In this document: one piece after another, positions 16,431 through 25,996 of the stretch | Position numbering within the stretch: position 1 is the first letter of the stretch | Layout: each line of letters opens with the position of its first letter | NCBI GenBank assembly: GCA_016935315.1 | Contig: JAFGRD010000149.1 | Coordinates: forward strand, 1 to 64,000 | Direction: 5' to 3' | Source of the DNA: Pirellulales bacterium | Lineage (GTDB): Bacteria > Planctomycetota > Planctomycetia > Pirellulales > Thermoguttaceae | Length of the DNA: 64,000 nt | Translations under genes and position numbers: made by a program | The notes under the pieces: generated by a model | Database searches by the model: none | The model's input: only the letters and a program-made list of their open reading frames with translations | Told to the model about the DNA's origin: nothing

Positions 16431-19400
16431 ATGTTGCGATGTCGTCGCCTGTGTCTGGAATTGCTGGAAGACCGTCGGCTGCTGGCGCTGTTGCCACTGG
16501 GCACGGAAATCCACCTCGGTGAGTCGTGGTCCGGGAGACAGACCACGTTCCCACAGAACCCTGCCGCAGAGGTGGCCGGAGACGCGTCTGGGAATCTCGC
16601 TGTGGTCTGGGGCGCCGATGGCCGGGACGGTGACGACTGGGGAGTCTATGCCCAACGATTCGATGCGACCGGCGCACGAATGGGCAGTGAGTTTCGGGTC
16701 AACACAACCATCGCTTCGGCGCAGACGTTTCCCAGTGTTGCGATGGACGATCCCGGCAACTTCGTTGTCACCTGGTCCAGCCTGTCGCAGGACTTCAGCG
16801 GCTACGGGGTCTTCGCCAAGAGGTTCGATTCGGCGGGGCAGCCCGTGGGCGGTGAGTTTCGGGTGAACACGTTTACCGCCGGAAACCAGAACTTCTCGGC
16901 CGTGGCGATGGATGCCGACGGCGACTTCGTGGTGACTTGGACCAGCCAGGGCCAGGACGGTAGCGGTACGGGGATCTTTGCCCGGCGATACGACGCTTCA
17001 GGAACGGCCGGCGGCGGCGAATTCCCGGTCAACGTTACCACGGAGGGTAACCAACGCTACTCATCGGTGGCCTGCGACGCGGTGGGTGGTTTTGTGGTCA
17101 CGTGGACCGGCGAGGACGAAAGCGGCAGCGGTGTTTTCGCGCGGAGGTTTGCTCCCGATGGAACCCCAATCACCGACGAGTTTCTGGTGAACACAACCAC
17201 CGAGAGCACGCAGCAATTCTCGTCGGTGGCTGTCAATCCGGGCGGCAACTTCGTCGTCGCCTGGCAGGGATACGACTTGGAGCGTAACACCTGGAACATC
17301 TACGCCCAGCGTTTCGATCCGGTCGGAGGTGCCCTGGGAGAGGAAACGCTGATTGCGGAGGGCCGATTTCCGGGAGTAACCATCGGCCGCAATGCCGACT
17401 TCGTTCTGGTCTGGGAGACCTATGACCCGCAAGACGCTGAGCCGTCCGCGATCTACGCCCAGCACTACGACGCGCTGGGAGGGGCCCTGAGCGAGCCGCT
17501 CTGGGCACACAGCCAATCGGGCTATGACCAGGAAAGTCCGTCGGTGGGCATGACCGACGATCGCCTGGTGTTTCTCTGGACGAGCATGGGGCCGGACCAC
17601 CCCGAGGTCCACGCGCAGCCTTGCGAAGTGACGGCTCCCGATGTAATGAATCATCCGCCGACGATTGCACCGCTCGATGACCAGACGGTGGCGGAGGGAA
17701 GTACGCTGCTTTTGGTCGCCACCGCCCTTGATACTGACGATCCCCCCGACGGACTCACGTTCAGCCTGGACGGCAACGTTCCGGAAGGCGCCCTCATGGA
17801 CCCGGCGAGCGGCGTGCTTACGTGGACTCCCAGCGAGCGGCAGGGGCCGGGCACCTATCGGATCGGCGTGCGCGTGACCGACGACGGCAGCCCGCCGCTG
17901 AGCGACTTGACGTTCTTTTCGGTCCGCGTTGACGAAGTCCATCAATCGCCGCTGATCGATCAGGTCGCGGACCAGACAGTCGCCGAGGGCCAGAAGTTGT
18001 TGCTGGCGATAACCGTAACCGATCCGGACGTTCCTTCTGGCCAATTCACGTTTGGCTTCGAGACAGACGTGCCGGACGGGGCGGAGATCGATCCCGGCAC
18101 GGGAGTGTTCACCTGGATACCGACCGAAGAGCAGGGGCCCGGTGTCTATCCGATCACGATCACGGTGGACGATGGGACCTCGGCGCAAGGCGACACGATG
18201 CGGTTTGTAGTTGTTGTCGAGGAAGCCAACCAGCCACCGGTCCTGGCGGAGATTGCCGATCAAGCGGTCGATCGGGGCCGAACGCTCTCGTTGACCGCCG
18301 TGGCCACCGACGCGGATCGTCCGGCCAACGGGCTGACGTTCGGCCTGGGTGCCGACGCGCCACCGGGGGCCTCGATCGACCCGATCAGCGGCTTGTTCAC
18401 GTGGACGCCGTCGCCGTTTCTGGAACTTGGCAGCTACGACGCCACCGTGCTGGTATTCGACGACGGCATGCCGTCTTACAGCGATTCGGTCACATTCTCC
18501 ATTCTGGCCGAACCTTCGATGCTCGAGGAAATCGACGACTTTTCGGTGGATGAGGAGCAGCCCCTTTCTTTCACGGCCATCGCGACGCCGCCGTACGATC
18601 CGGCCACCAACGGGTTGAGTTTCAGTCTCGACCCGGGGGCGCCCGCGGGCGCTGTCATTGACCCCGCGACAGGCGTGTTCACCTGGACGCCGACCGAACA
18701 ACAGGGGCCGAAGGCGCACTGGCTCACGGTTCGACTGACCGACGACACACAGCCGGAACTGAGCGACCGCGAGACCTTCAAGATCGTGGTCAACGAAGTC
18801 AACCGGCCACCTGTTTTGGGAGTAGCGGAAGACCGGACGATTGCCGAAGAGACGCAGTGGTCGTGGACGGTCCCCGTGACCGATCCCGATGTCCCGGCCA
18901 ACGTGCTGAGCTTTCGCGTCGAGCCTGGAGCACCCGAGGGACTTCGGATCAACCCGAAGACGGGGAAAGTCACCTGGACGCCGACGGAAGAACAGGGCCC
19001 CGGTGTCTACGACGTCACCATTGTCGTCAACGACAACGGCTTACCGGCATTCGAGGAGACGATTTCTTTCTCGGTCACGGTCGTCGAAGTCAATCGGTCC
19101 CCGGGGTTGGAACCGATCGTCGACCAGTACGTCGAGTTGGGACAGACGCTCTCGCTTGTCGCGGTCGCGACCGATGGAGACTCTCCCCTGAACGCGCTGA
19201 CCTTCAGTCTCGACAGCGGCGCGCCCGAGACGGCCACGATCCATCCCGCCAGCGGACAGTTCACCTGGACGCCGAGCGAAGCGGCGCCGAACAGCTACGA
19301 CGTGACGATTCGCGTGACCGACGACGGCACACCACCGGCAAGCGATACGGTATCGTTCACGATCCGCATGGAGTCTTCCATCCTCGATCCGATAGATGAC

Positions 19401-22400
19401 CTGACGGTGAACGAAGGGCAGACCATCTCGCTGACGGCGATGACCGCGGCCGGATACGATCCGGTCGGCGATCTGCACTTCAGTCTCGATTCCGATGCAC
19501 CCGACGGCGCAGCCATCGATCCGCTTGCCGGCACGTTCACTTGGACGCCGAGCGAGGAGCAAGGGCCCGGCACGTATCGGATCATCGTGCGATTGATCGA
19601 CGACGGCAGTCCGGAACTCAGCGACAGCGAGTCGTTCGTGATTCGCGTTGTCGAGGTCAACGAGGCCCCCATGTTGGGCGCCGTCGACGATCTGACCATC
19701 GATGAAGAATCGGCCATCTCGCTGACGCTCCTGGCTACCGACCCGGACGTTCCGGAGAATGGATTGACGTTCGGTTTCGCCACCGACGCGCCGGATCCGC
19801 CGGACGGCGCGGAGATCGATCCGAAGACCGGTGAGTTCACCTGGACGCCGACGGAGGCGCAGGGACCGGGCGTGTACCCGATTGGAGTCGGGGTGGTCGA
19901 CGACGCCACGCCGCCGCTTCGTCACACCTTGGAGTTCTCCGTTATCGTCGCCGAGGTCAATCGAGCCCCGGTGCTGGAAGGAATCGACGACCAGGTTCTC
20001 GATCGGGGAGAAACGCTCCGGTTGATCGCCGTGGCGACCGATCCGGACCTTCCGGCCGATGGATTGACCTTCACGCTCGACGCCGGCGCCCCCGCCGAGG
20101 CAACGATCGATCCGATCACGGGCGAGTTGGTTTGGACCCCGGCGCCCGATCAGCCACCGGGCACGTACGACGTGACGATCCGCGCCGTCGACGACGGCAC
20201 GCCACCGCTGAGCGCCACGGCCTCGTTCTCAATCAGCGTCGAGCCCGCCATGCTCGGCACAATCGACAATCGCTTCGTTGCCGAGGGATTGACGCTGCAA
20301 CTGCTTGCCGCCACCACCGCTCCCTACGGTCCGGGAGAGGGGCTCACGTTCAGCCTCGACCCGGGTGCGCCGGCCGGAGCAGCCATCGATCCGGTCACCG
20401 GTGTGTTCGTCTGGACGCCGTCCGAGGAGCAGGGGCCCGGGACGTATCACGTGACCGTGCGACTAACCGACGATGCCCACCCGTGGCTCAGCGACTGCGA
20501 GACGTTCTCGATCACGGTTGCAGAGGTCAACCAGGCTCCCGTGCTGGAGACAATCGGTCCTCAGACCGTCGACCGAGGGCGGACGTTGCTGCTGCCGGTG
20601 GTCGTCACGGATGCGGACCTTCCGGCGAACGGGCTCACCTTCAGCCTGGACTCGGGCGCTCCGGCCGGCGCCACAATCGACGCGGAGACCGGACTGTTCG
20701 CCTGGACGGCTGCCGACGACCAGGAACTGCGAACCTATGAAAACGTGACGATTCGCGTCACGGACGACGGGGCGCCGATTTGCAGCAGCACCACGTCGTT
20801 TTCGGTGACCGTCGAGCCCGCGATGCTCGAGGCCATCGACGACCGTACTGTCAAGGAATGCAGGACGCTCTCGTTGTGGGCGACGGCCACTGAGCCCTAC
20901 GATCCGGCCACCGGGCTGACCTTCCATCTCGATCCCGGGGCGCCGGCCGGGGCCATGATCGACCCGGCCACGGGCCGGTTCACCTGGACACCATCCGAGG
21001 AGCAAGGTCCCGCGGCATACCGTGTCGTCGTCCGGCTGACCGATGACCATGACCCGTCGTTTTCCGACAGCGAGGCCTTCACGATCACGGTCGTCGAGGT
21101 AAATGGGGCTCCGAGGGTAAGTCCGATCGACGACCAGACGGTCCGCGAACAGATGGCGCTCACGCTGACAGCCGTTGCGACCGACGAAGACCTTCCCCCA
21201 AACGAGTTGGTTTTCAGCCTTGCCCCGGAGGCACCGGCCGGGGCGACGATCCATCCGGCTACTGGGGTGTTCACCTGGATTCCGACCGAACAGCAGGGGC
21301 CCGGAACGTACACGATTACGGTGCGAACGACCGATAGCGGAACACCTCTGCTGGGCGATGCGACTTCGTTCTCCGTAACCGTCGAGGAGGCCAACCGGGC
21401 GCCGGTACTCCAGGAACTCGCCGACCAGACGGTCGACCTGGGCGGAACGCTGGCTTTGACTCCGATGGTTGCCGATCCGGATTGGCCTGCCAACGGGCTG
21501 ACGTTCAGTCTTGATTCGAGTGTTGGCGACGAAGCCGCGGTGGACCCGGCCACGGGACGGTTTACGTGGACGCCCGCTCCGGATCAGACGCCCGGCACCT
21601 ACTCGTTTGTCCTTTGGGTCACCGATGACGGGACGCCGCCGATGAGCGACGCGACATCCTTTTCCGTCACGGTGGAATCTCCGATGCTGGAGGCGTTCGG
21701 CGCTCAAACCGTCGACGAACAGCAGGAGCTTTCCTTGTTTGCCGTGGCCACGGCTCCGCACGACCCGGCCGACGGATTGACCTTCAGCCTGGATCCCGGG
21801 GCGCCGGCCGGGGCCGTGATCGACCCGACAACCGGTCACCTCACCTGGACGCCCGGCGAAGCGCACGGCCCCGGAACGTATCATCTCGTGGTCCGATTGA
21901 CCAACGATCATGATCCGACGCAAAGCGACAGCGAATCGCTCTTCGTGACGGTCGCCGAGGTCAACAGGCCGCCCGTGCTCGACCCAATCGACGACCAGAC
22001 GATCGCCGCGGGCGGCACCCTTGTGTTGGACGTTACGGCCGATGATCCGGATGTTCCGGCGAACGTGTTGACCTTCAGCCTCGGCGCGGGCTGCCCCGGC
22101 GGGGCCACCATCGACGCCGCCACGGGTCGGTTTACATGGACCCCGACCGCGGGCCAGGCGTTGGCGACCTACCCGGTGACAGTCCGTGTGAGCGACGGAG
22201 GGGCACTGGATGATTCGTCCGTCTTTGCGGTCACGGTGACCGAGGCGGCTGAAGCCCAAGAGCTGACCTGGGACGGACTTGGAGATGGCCAATGGGGCGA
22301 CACGCACGAGGTGACCGGATTCTCACATTGGGTCGACACGGACGGCGCTCCCGTGTGCCTGTTGCCTGGGCCGCTCACCAACGTGACGATCGACACGAAC

Positions 22401-23219
22401 ACGGTAGGCGTAGCAAACGACTGCGTAGCCGGAAGTCTCACGGTTCGGGGCGGTGGACTATCCATTGCCGCCGGCCATACCCTTGCCGTTGCCAACGACG
22501 TGCGTTTCGCTACCGGTACCAGCCTGCGACTGGGAGTCGGTGCCCGACTTGTCGTTGGCGGTGATCTCTGGGTTGAGGCAGGTGCTGAGTACGTGTGCGA
22601 GTTGAGCAGTTCGGCCAACGGCTCGATCGTCTGCAGCGGCTGCGCCCATCTGGATTACGGCAGCAGGCTCGTCTTGCAGGCGAACGGCGGTCTGGGCGTA
22701 TTTGGCTACAAGACTCGAACGATCATGGAACTTCAAGACGGGTGCGTCATTTCAGGGAGCTTCACGAACGCGCCGATCCCGCGCGATCACCTGGGGCATG
22801 GCGTGTTCGCAAGAGATTTCACTTACAGCGAGACGTTGCGGGTCGCCGTCCTGCAGGCGGGAGACGGTGACGCAGACGGCGACGGCATGGTCAACGGCAA
22901 CGACATTCAGAGAATCCTGGCGGCCAACAAGTTTGGAACCCTCAAACCGGGCGATTGGACCGAAGGCGATTTTACGGGCGACGGCTTCATCAACGGCAAG
23001 GACATTCAGGCGATCCTGGCGGCCAACCTCTTTGGCCAAGGGCCCTACGCCGAGACGCCTTCCCCTGCCGGCGGAAGCAGCAAGCTTGGCGCGACGACCG
23101 CGATTTTGTGGAGTGTTGAGCCTTGGCTTGAGACAAGGCGTTCCCGCCGCGATGCCAAGCGGCAGGACGCGGCGTCGATCGTTGACCTGCTGATGCGTCA
23201 CGCGGACTGGTGCGACTGA
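16431..23219 (+). CDS. Giant LEPR surface protein with 16 Ig-like repeats and a dockerin-like pair
   Basis: The product has 2262 residues. The ATG at 16431 is chosen because it starts MLRCRRLCLELLEDRRLLA, the planctomycete N-terminal motif seen in large exported proteins; the frame is open from 16251 but that part is not protein-like. Residues about 35-400 hold six to seven repeats such as VFAKRFDSAGQPVGGEF and FVVTWTS, suggesting a beta-propeller. Sixteen Ig-like (He_PIG, cadherin-like) repeats of about 96 residues cover about 407-1944, with recurring TFSLD and ATGxFTWTP signatures and acidic residues that could bind calcium. A beta-rich stretch and a dockerin-like pair follow (about 2145-2202, NGNDIQRIL and NGKDIQAIL). 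There is no PEP-CTERM tail. It is probably a long cell-surface stalk or adhesin. The convergent membrane-protein gene ends 16 bases beyond. Confidence 0.87.
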   Translation: MLRCRRLCLELLEDRRLLALLPLGTEIHLGESWSGRQTTFPQNPAAEVAGDASGNLAVVWGADGRDGDDWGVYAQRFDATGARMGSEFRVNTTIASAQTFPSVAMDDPGNFVVTWSSLSQDFSGYGVFAKRFDSAGQPVGGEFRVNTFTAGNQNFSAVAMDADGDFVVTWTSQGQDGSGTGIFARRYDASGTAGGGEFPVNVTTEGNQRYSSVACDAVGGFVVTWTGEDESGSGVFARRFAPDGTPITDEFLVNTTTESTQQFSSVAVNPGGNFVVAWQGYDLERNTWNIYAQRFDPVGGALGEETLIAEGRFPGVTIGRNADFVLVWETYDPQDAEPSAIYAQHYDALGGALSEPLWAHSQSGYDQESPSVGMTDDRLVFLWTSMGPDHPEVHAQPCEVTAPDVMNHPPTIAPLDDQTVAEGSTLLLVATALDTDDPPDGLTFSLDGNVPEGALMDPASGVLTWTPSERQGPGTYRIGVRVTDDGSPPLSDLTFFSVRVDEVHQSPLIDQVADQTVAEGQKLLLAITVTDPDVPSGQFTFGFETDVPDGAEIDPGTGVFTWIPTEEQGPGVYPITITVDDGTSAQGDTMRFVVVVEEANQPPVLAEIADQAVDRGRTLSLTAVATDADRPANGLTFGLGADAPPGASIDPISGLFTWTPSPFLELGSYDATVLVFDDGMPSYSDSVTFSILAEPSMLEEIDDFSVDEEQPLSFTAIATPPYDPATNGLSFSLDPGAPAGAVIDPATGVFTWTPTEQQGPKAHWLTVRLTDDTQPELSDRETFKIVVNEVNRPPVLGVAEDRTIAEETQWSWTVPVTDPDVPANVLSFRVEPGAPEGLRINPKTGKVTWTPTEEQGPGVYDVTIVVNDNGLPAFEETISFSVTVVEVNRSPGLEPIVDQYVELGQTLSLVAVATDGDSPLNALTFSLDSGAPETATIHPASGQFTWTPSEAAPNSYDVTIRVTDDGTPPASDTVSFTIRMESSILDPIDDLTVNEGQTISLTAMTAAGYDPVGDLHFSLDSDAPDGAAIDPLAGTFTWTPSEEQGPGTYRIIVRLIDDGSPELSDSESFVIRVVEVNEAPMLGAVDDLTIDEESAISLTLLATDPDVPENGLTFGFATDAPDPPDGAEIDPKTGEFTWTPTEAQGPGVYPIGVGVVDDATPPLRHTLEFSVIVAEVNRAPVLEGIDDQVLDRGETLRLIAVATDPDLPADGLTFTLDAGAPAEATIDPITGELVWTPAPDQPPGTYDVTIRAVDDGTPPLSATASFSISVEPAMLGTIDNRFVAEGLTLQLLAATTAPYGPGEGLTFSLDPGAPAGAAIDPVTGVFVWTPSEEQGPGTYHVTVRLTDDAHPWLSDCETFSITVAEVNQAPVLETIGPQTVDRGRTLLLPVVVTDADLPANGLTFSLDSGAPAGATIDAETGLFAWTAADDQELRTYENVTIRVTDDGAPICSSTTSFSVTVEPAMLEAIDDRTVKECRTLSLWATATEPYDPATGLTFHLDPGAPAGAMIDPATGRFTWTPSEEQGPAAYRVVVRLTDDHDPSFSDSEAFTITVVEVNGAPRVSPIDDQTVREQMALTLTAVATDEDLPPNELVFSLAPEAPAGATIHPATGVFTWIPTEQQGPGTYTITVRTTDSGTPLLGDATSFSVTVEEANRAPVLQELADQTVDLGGTLALTPMVADPDWPANGLTFSLDSSVGDEAAVDPATGRFTWTPAPDQTPGTYSFVLWVTDDGTPPMSDATSFSVTVESPMLEAFGAQTVDEQQELSLFAVATAPHDPADGLTFSLDPGAPAGAVIDPTTGHLTWTPGEAHGPGTYHLVVRLTNDHDPTQSDSESLFVTVAEVNRPPVLDPIDDQTIAAGGTLVLDVTADDPDVPANVLTFSLGAGCPGGATIDAATGRFTWTPTAGQALATYPVTVRVSDGGALDDSSVFAVTVTEAAEAQELTWDGLGDGQWGDTHEVTGFSHWVDTDGAPVCLLPGPLTNVTIDTNTVGVANDCVAGSLTVRGGGLSIAAGHTLAVANDVRFATGTSLRLGVGARLVVGGDLWVEAGAEYVCELSSSANGSIVCSGCAHLDYGSRLVLQANGGLGVFGYKTRTIMELQDGCVISGSFTNAPIPRDHLGHGVFARDFTYSETLRVAVLQAGDGDADGDGMVNGNDIQRILAANKFGTLKPGDWTEGDFTGDGFINGKDIQAILAANLFGQGPYAETPSPAGGSSKLGATTAILWSVEPWLETRRSRRDAKRQDAASIVDLLMRHADWCD
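17649..22256 (+). repeat. Sixteen tandem Ig-like repeats with a three-repeat super-unit
   Basis: Repeats of about 96 codons begin with an N-x-P-P/A-V-L type motif or with an E-P/S-x-M-L motif. The second type occurs at repeats 4, 7, 10, 12 and 15, and the one before it is usually the DRG type. This gives the pattern (2,3,4)(5,6,7)(8,9,10)(11,12)(13,14,15), as expected if a three-repeat block was duplicated and one member was later lost. Confidence 0.85.
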
Positions 23220-23235
23220 CGCCGGTAGCCTCTCT

Positions 23236-24645
23236 TTACCAGCAGTATCCGCCCAGCGTTTGCATCGCGAGACTCTGGCCGAAGACGAGCCACAGCAGCA
23301 GTCTCATGTCGGCGTCGCAGTATCCGCGATGGTGGAGATGGCAGGCCACGGGAAACATGAGATAGGGGTAAATGAACAGGCAAGCCCGGGCCGTCTCTCC
23401 TGTTCTGAAGGTGCCCGCAAGAAACATCGCCAATAGCGTCAGAACGCCCAGGCCGGTCAAGGTGAGAAGTTCTGAGCAGGCACGGTGCCGTCGCAGCTCG
23501 CTGATTCCACGCGCTGAGAGGACCAGCAAGAACGGCCCGAAAAACAACACGATGTCCGCGACGTTCTCCACCCGGGTGATTGCGTAGGATACTGGTTCCG
23601 ACAGTGCCAGGAATCCTCCGGGATTTTCAAGTGCCGATGCGGTGCTGAAGGCACCCAGGTAATTGAATCCCCAAAGCAAGTAGACAACCGTGTAGAGAGC
23701 CGCGACTCCGAGCACGACCGCAACCGACCGGCGCACACTTCGGCGAGTGACCAGCTCAAACCCGACGACCACCGGCACGAGGAAGCACGCTCCAAATGAG
23801 AGCAGTGACGCACAGAATAGCCAGGTGATCATTCCGGCACCACCAAGTATCGGATTCGGCCGTCGGAGGTATGCCAGCACGCCCAGACAGCAGCTTGCGA
23901 TCACGGCGTCGAGGGTCGCACAGTAGTAGACCTGGACGGCCGGAATCAGCAAGAACAGCAAGGTCACGTAGCCGCACGTGTCTGGATCCAGTTCGCGGGA
24001 GAGAATCCGGTAGAGAAAGCAGCCCGAAAGCCCTACCGACAGTGCAGCCATCACCAGCGAGATGGCGGTCGGATGTCGGACGCACTTCGCCAAACCGTAG
24101 ATCAGCAGCACGGCACCGGGCGGGTGCGTGCGACTGTGGCAGCCCAGTGTCGATTGGGTCTTCTCGAAGTCTCGCAAGAACTGCCCGGCCGAGGCCACTT
24201 GCGTCGCGTCGTGGTAGTATTGCCGGGCTGCTCCGGGAGAATCCTGGTTGCTGCCGACGTGTGGGTGAGCCAATCCGTAGTGCGCGCCGTGGATCAGATT
24301 GGTCCCGATGACGAAGAAAAGACCGGCGAGCACAACGAGAGCTGCGCTACCGGTGACCCGCCGCAAGAACCATTGGACAAACGCATAGAACGCCGCCAGC
24401 GTGCCGGCAGCCCGACCCAGATCGGACCAAGGTGCGCGGACCCCCGGGACCTTCCACTGGAAACAGCTCAGCGGCCACCAGCGAGACTGAACATCGACAG
24501 CTATCCCGGCCGATTCGGCCAGCAGCTTGCCCCCTTGGGCCGCGCTCCACGCGAGGACAAAGACGGCCACGAACCTGATCGAGTGGTTCAGCACCGTACG
24601 GGCGGTGAACAATCGGGCACGAGCTCCTTCGGCTGCCTGGCTCAT
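23236..24645 (-). CDS. Polytopic membrane protein, GT-C glycosyltransferase-like
   Basis: The product has 469 residues. The ATG at 24645 has AAGGTGA at the right distance; the frame is open upstream to 24819 but that part is not protein-like. About ten to eleven membrane helices are visible. A loop with SRTHPPGAVLLIYG resembles the periplasmic region of GT-C family proteins, which use polyprenyl-phosphate sugars. An acidic pair typical of the catalytic first loop is not obvious, so enzyme activity is uncertain. It is the last gene of the polysaccharide operon, 76 bases after the DegT aminotransferase, and could decorate or modify the repeat unit outside the membrane. Confidence 0.65.
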   Translation of the reverse strand: MSQAAEGARARLFTARTVLNHSIRFVAVFVLAWSAAQGGKLLAESAGIAVDVQSRWWPLSCFQWKVPGVRAPWSDLGRAAGTLAAFYAFVQWFLRRVTGSAALVVLAGLFFVIGTNLIHGAHYGLAHPHVGSNQDSPGAARQYYHDATQVASAGQFLRDFEKTQSTLGCHSRTHPPGAVLLIYGLAKCVRHPTAISLVMAALSVGLSGCFLYRILSRELDPDTCGYVTLLFLLIPAVQVYYCATLDAVIASCCLGVLAYLRRPNPILGGAGMITWLFCASLLSFGACFLVPVVVGFELVTRRSVRRSVAVVLGVAALYTVVYLLWGFNYLGAFSTASALENPGGFLALSEPVSYAITRVENVADIVLFFGPFLLVLSARGISELRRHRACSELLTLTGLGVLTLLAMFLAGTFRTGETARACLFIYPYLMFPVACHLHHRGYCDADMRLLLWLVFGQSLAMQTLGGYCW

Positions 24646-24721
24646 CCGCTCACCTTGCCGCACCTCTGAACGCCGCTGCCTTTCCGCCCATGAGAATGCC
24701 CAATTTGTTTTCTTGCGAGTC

Positions 24722-25981
24722 CTAAGCGGCCCGGGCTGCGGGTGCCGGCGCGCCGGTGGTTGCCGCTCGGATGACCTTCTCCACCGCCCGGCACGTGTCG
24801 ATAACGTCCTGTCGGCCAAGTGTCGGATGCACGTGCAGCATCAGGCTCGTTTTCCCCAGCTCTTGGGCCGTGGAAAGCCTTTGGGTGGGTCGAAGGCGCG
24901 ATTCCTCGAACGCCTTCTCCCGATAGATTTCCGAGCAAGCTCCGCTGCCACACGGAATGCCCTCCGCTTGGATTGCACGCACGACCCGATCACGCGACCA
25001 ACCGGCGTGTAGCAGCGGGGACCGCAAGAAGGCATAGTACCGATAATAGGCATGCCGGATGTGTTTTGGCGGAATCGCCACGCGGAGTTGCGGTATACGG
25101 CTGAGCCGGTCGTCGAGTATCGCGGCGTGTTGGCGGCGCGTGGCGACCCAGTCGGACAGATTCCGCAACATCACTCGCCCGATTGCCGCCTGCATCTCAG
25201 TCATTCGCGCGTTGGTGCCGAACGATTCGTGCAGCCATCGGAACACACTCGAATCATCTTGCCGATAGACGGCTTCGCGGTTCTTGCCATGATCCTTCAG
25301 GCTCCAGAGCCTCTCCCATATCGCCCGGTCGTTGGTGGTGAGCATGCCTCCTTCGCCGCCGGTCGTGAGGATCTTGTCCTGGCAGAAGGAGAACGCGGCC
25401 ACGTGGCTCAAGGAGCCGACGGGGCGGCCCCGGTATGTTGCCCCGTGGGCCTGGGCACAGTCTTCGATGACGTAAAGGCCATGTTCGGCGGCAAAATGCA
25501 TGATCGGCCCCATCTCGCAGGGCCATCCGGCCAGGTGAACGGCAACGACTGCTTTGCTGCGAGGACTGAGCACGGCTTTGATCGTCTCGGCCGTGACGTT
25601 TTGGCTGACCGAATCGACGTCGGCAAAGACGGGGACTGCGCCACGGATAGTGCAGCAACTCGCCGAGGCGATGAAGCTCCGGCTGGTGACGATCACTTCG
25701 TCGCCAGGCCCGACATCCAAAGCTGCCAAGGCCAATTCCAGTGCGACCGATCCGTTGGCCACGGCCACGGCATGGCGGCATCCGACCGTCTCGGCGAACT
25801 CCTCTTCGAACAGGCGACCCTCCCGGCCGGTGTGGTAGTTGACCTTACCGGAGCGCAAGACGTTCGCGGCCGCCTCGATCATCTCGTCGTCGAAAACGGG
25901 CCAGGGCGGAAGCGCCGCGGTCCGCACGGGCGTCCCGCCCTCGATGGCCAAGAGGTCTCGAGATGTATTTCGGCTGTTCAT
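24722..25981 (-). CDS. DegT/DnrJ/EryC1/StrS family aminotransferase
   Basis: The product has 419 residues, near the family length. The PLP-binding lysine is Lys203 in FCQDKILTTGGEGG, and the upstream block VIEDCAQAHGATYRG supplies the aspartate that contacts the cofactor. These enzymes transfer an amino group to a nucleotide-bound 3- or 4-keto sugar, so the glycan made here probably contains an aminodeoxy sugar. No keto-sugar-forming dehydratase is encoded in the window, so that step must come from elsewhere. It starts 15 bases after the GT2 gene with a purine-rich GGGAGCAGG upstream. Confidence 0.9.
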   Translation of the reverse strand: MNSRNTSRDLLAIEGGTPVRTAALPPWPVFDDEMIEAAANVLRSGKVNYHTGREGRLFEEEFAETVGCRHAVAVANGSVALELALAALDVGPGDEVIVTSRSFIASASCCTIRGAVPVFADVDSVSQNVTAETIKAVLSPRSKAVVAVHLAGWPCEMGPIMHFAAEHGLYVIEDCAQAHGATYRGRPVGSLSHVAAFSFCQDKILTTGGEGGMLTTNDRAIWERLWSLKDHGKNREAVYRQDDSSVFRWLHESFGTNARMTEMQAAIGRVMLRNLSDWVATRRQHAAILDDRLSRIPQLRVAIPPKHIRHAYYRYYAFLRSPLLHAGWSRDRVVRAIQAEGIPCGSGACSEIYREKAFEESRLRPTQRLSTAQELGKTSLMLHVHPTLGRQDVIDTCRAVEKVIRAATTGAPAPAARAA

Positions 25982-25996
25982 GACGGCCTGCTCCCG

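Noticed and set aside
20463-22307. 614-codon minus-strand frame
   Set aside because: Antisense to the Ig-like repeat array; its apparent repeats simply mirror those on the plus strand.
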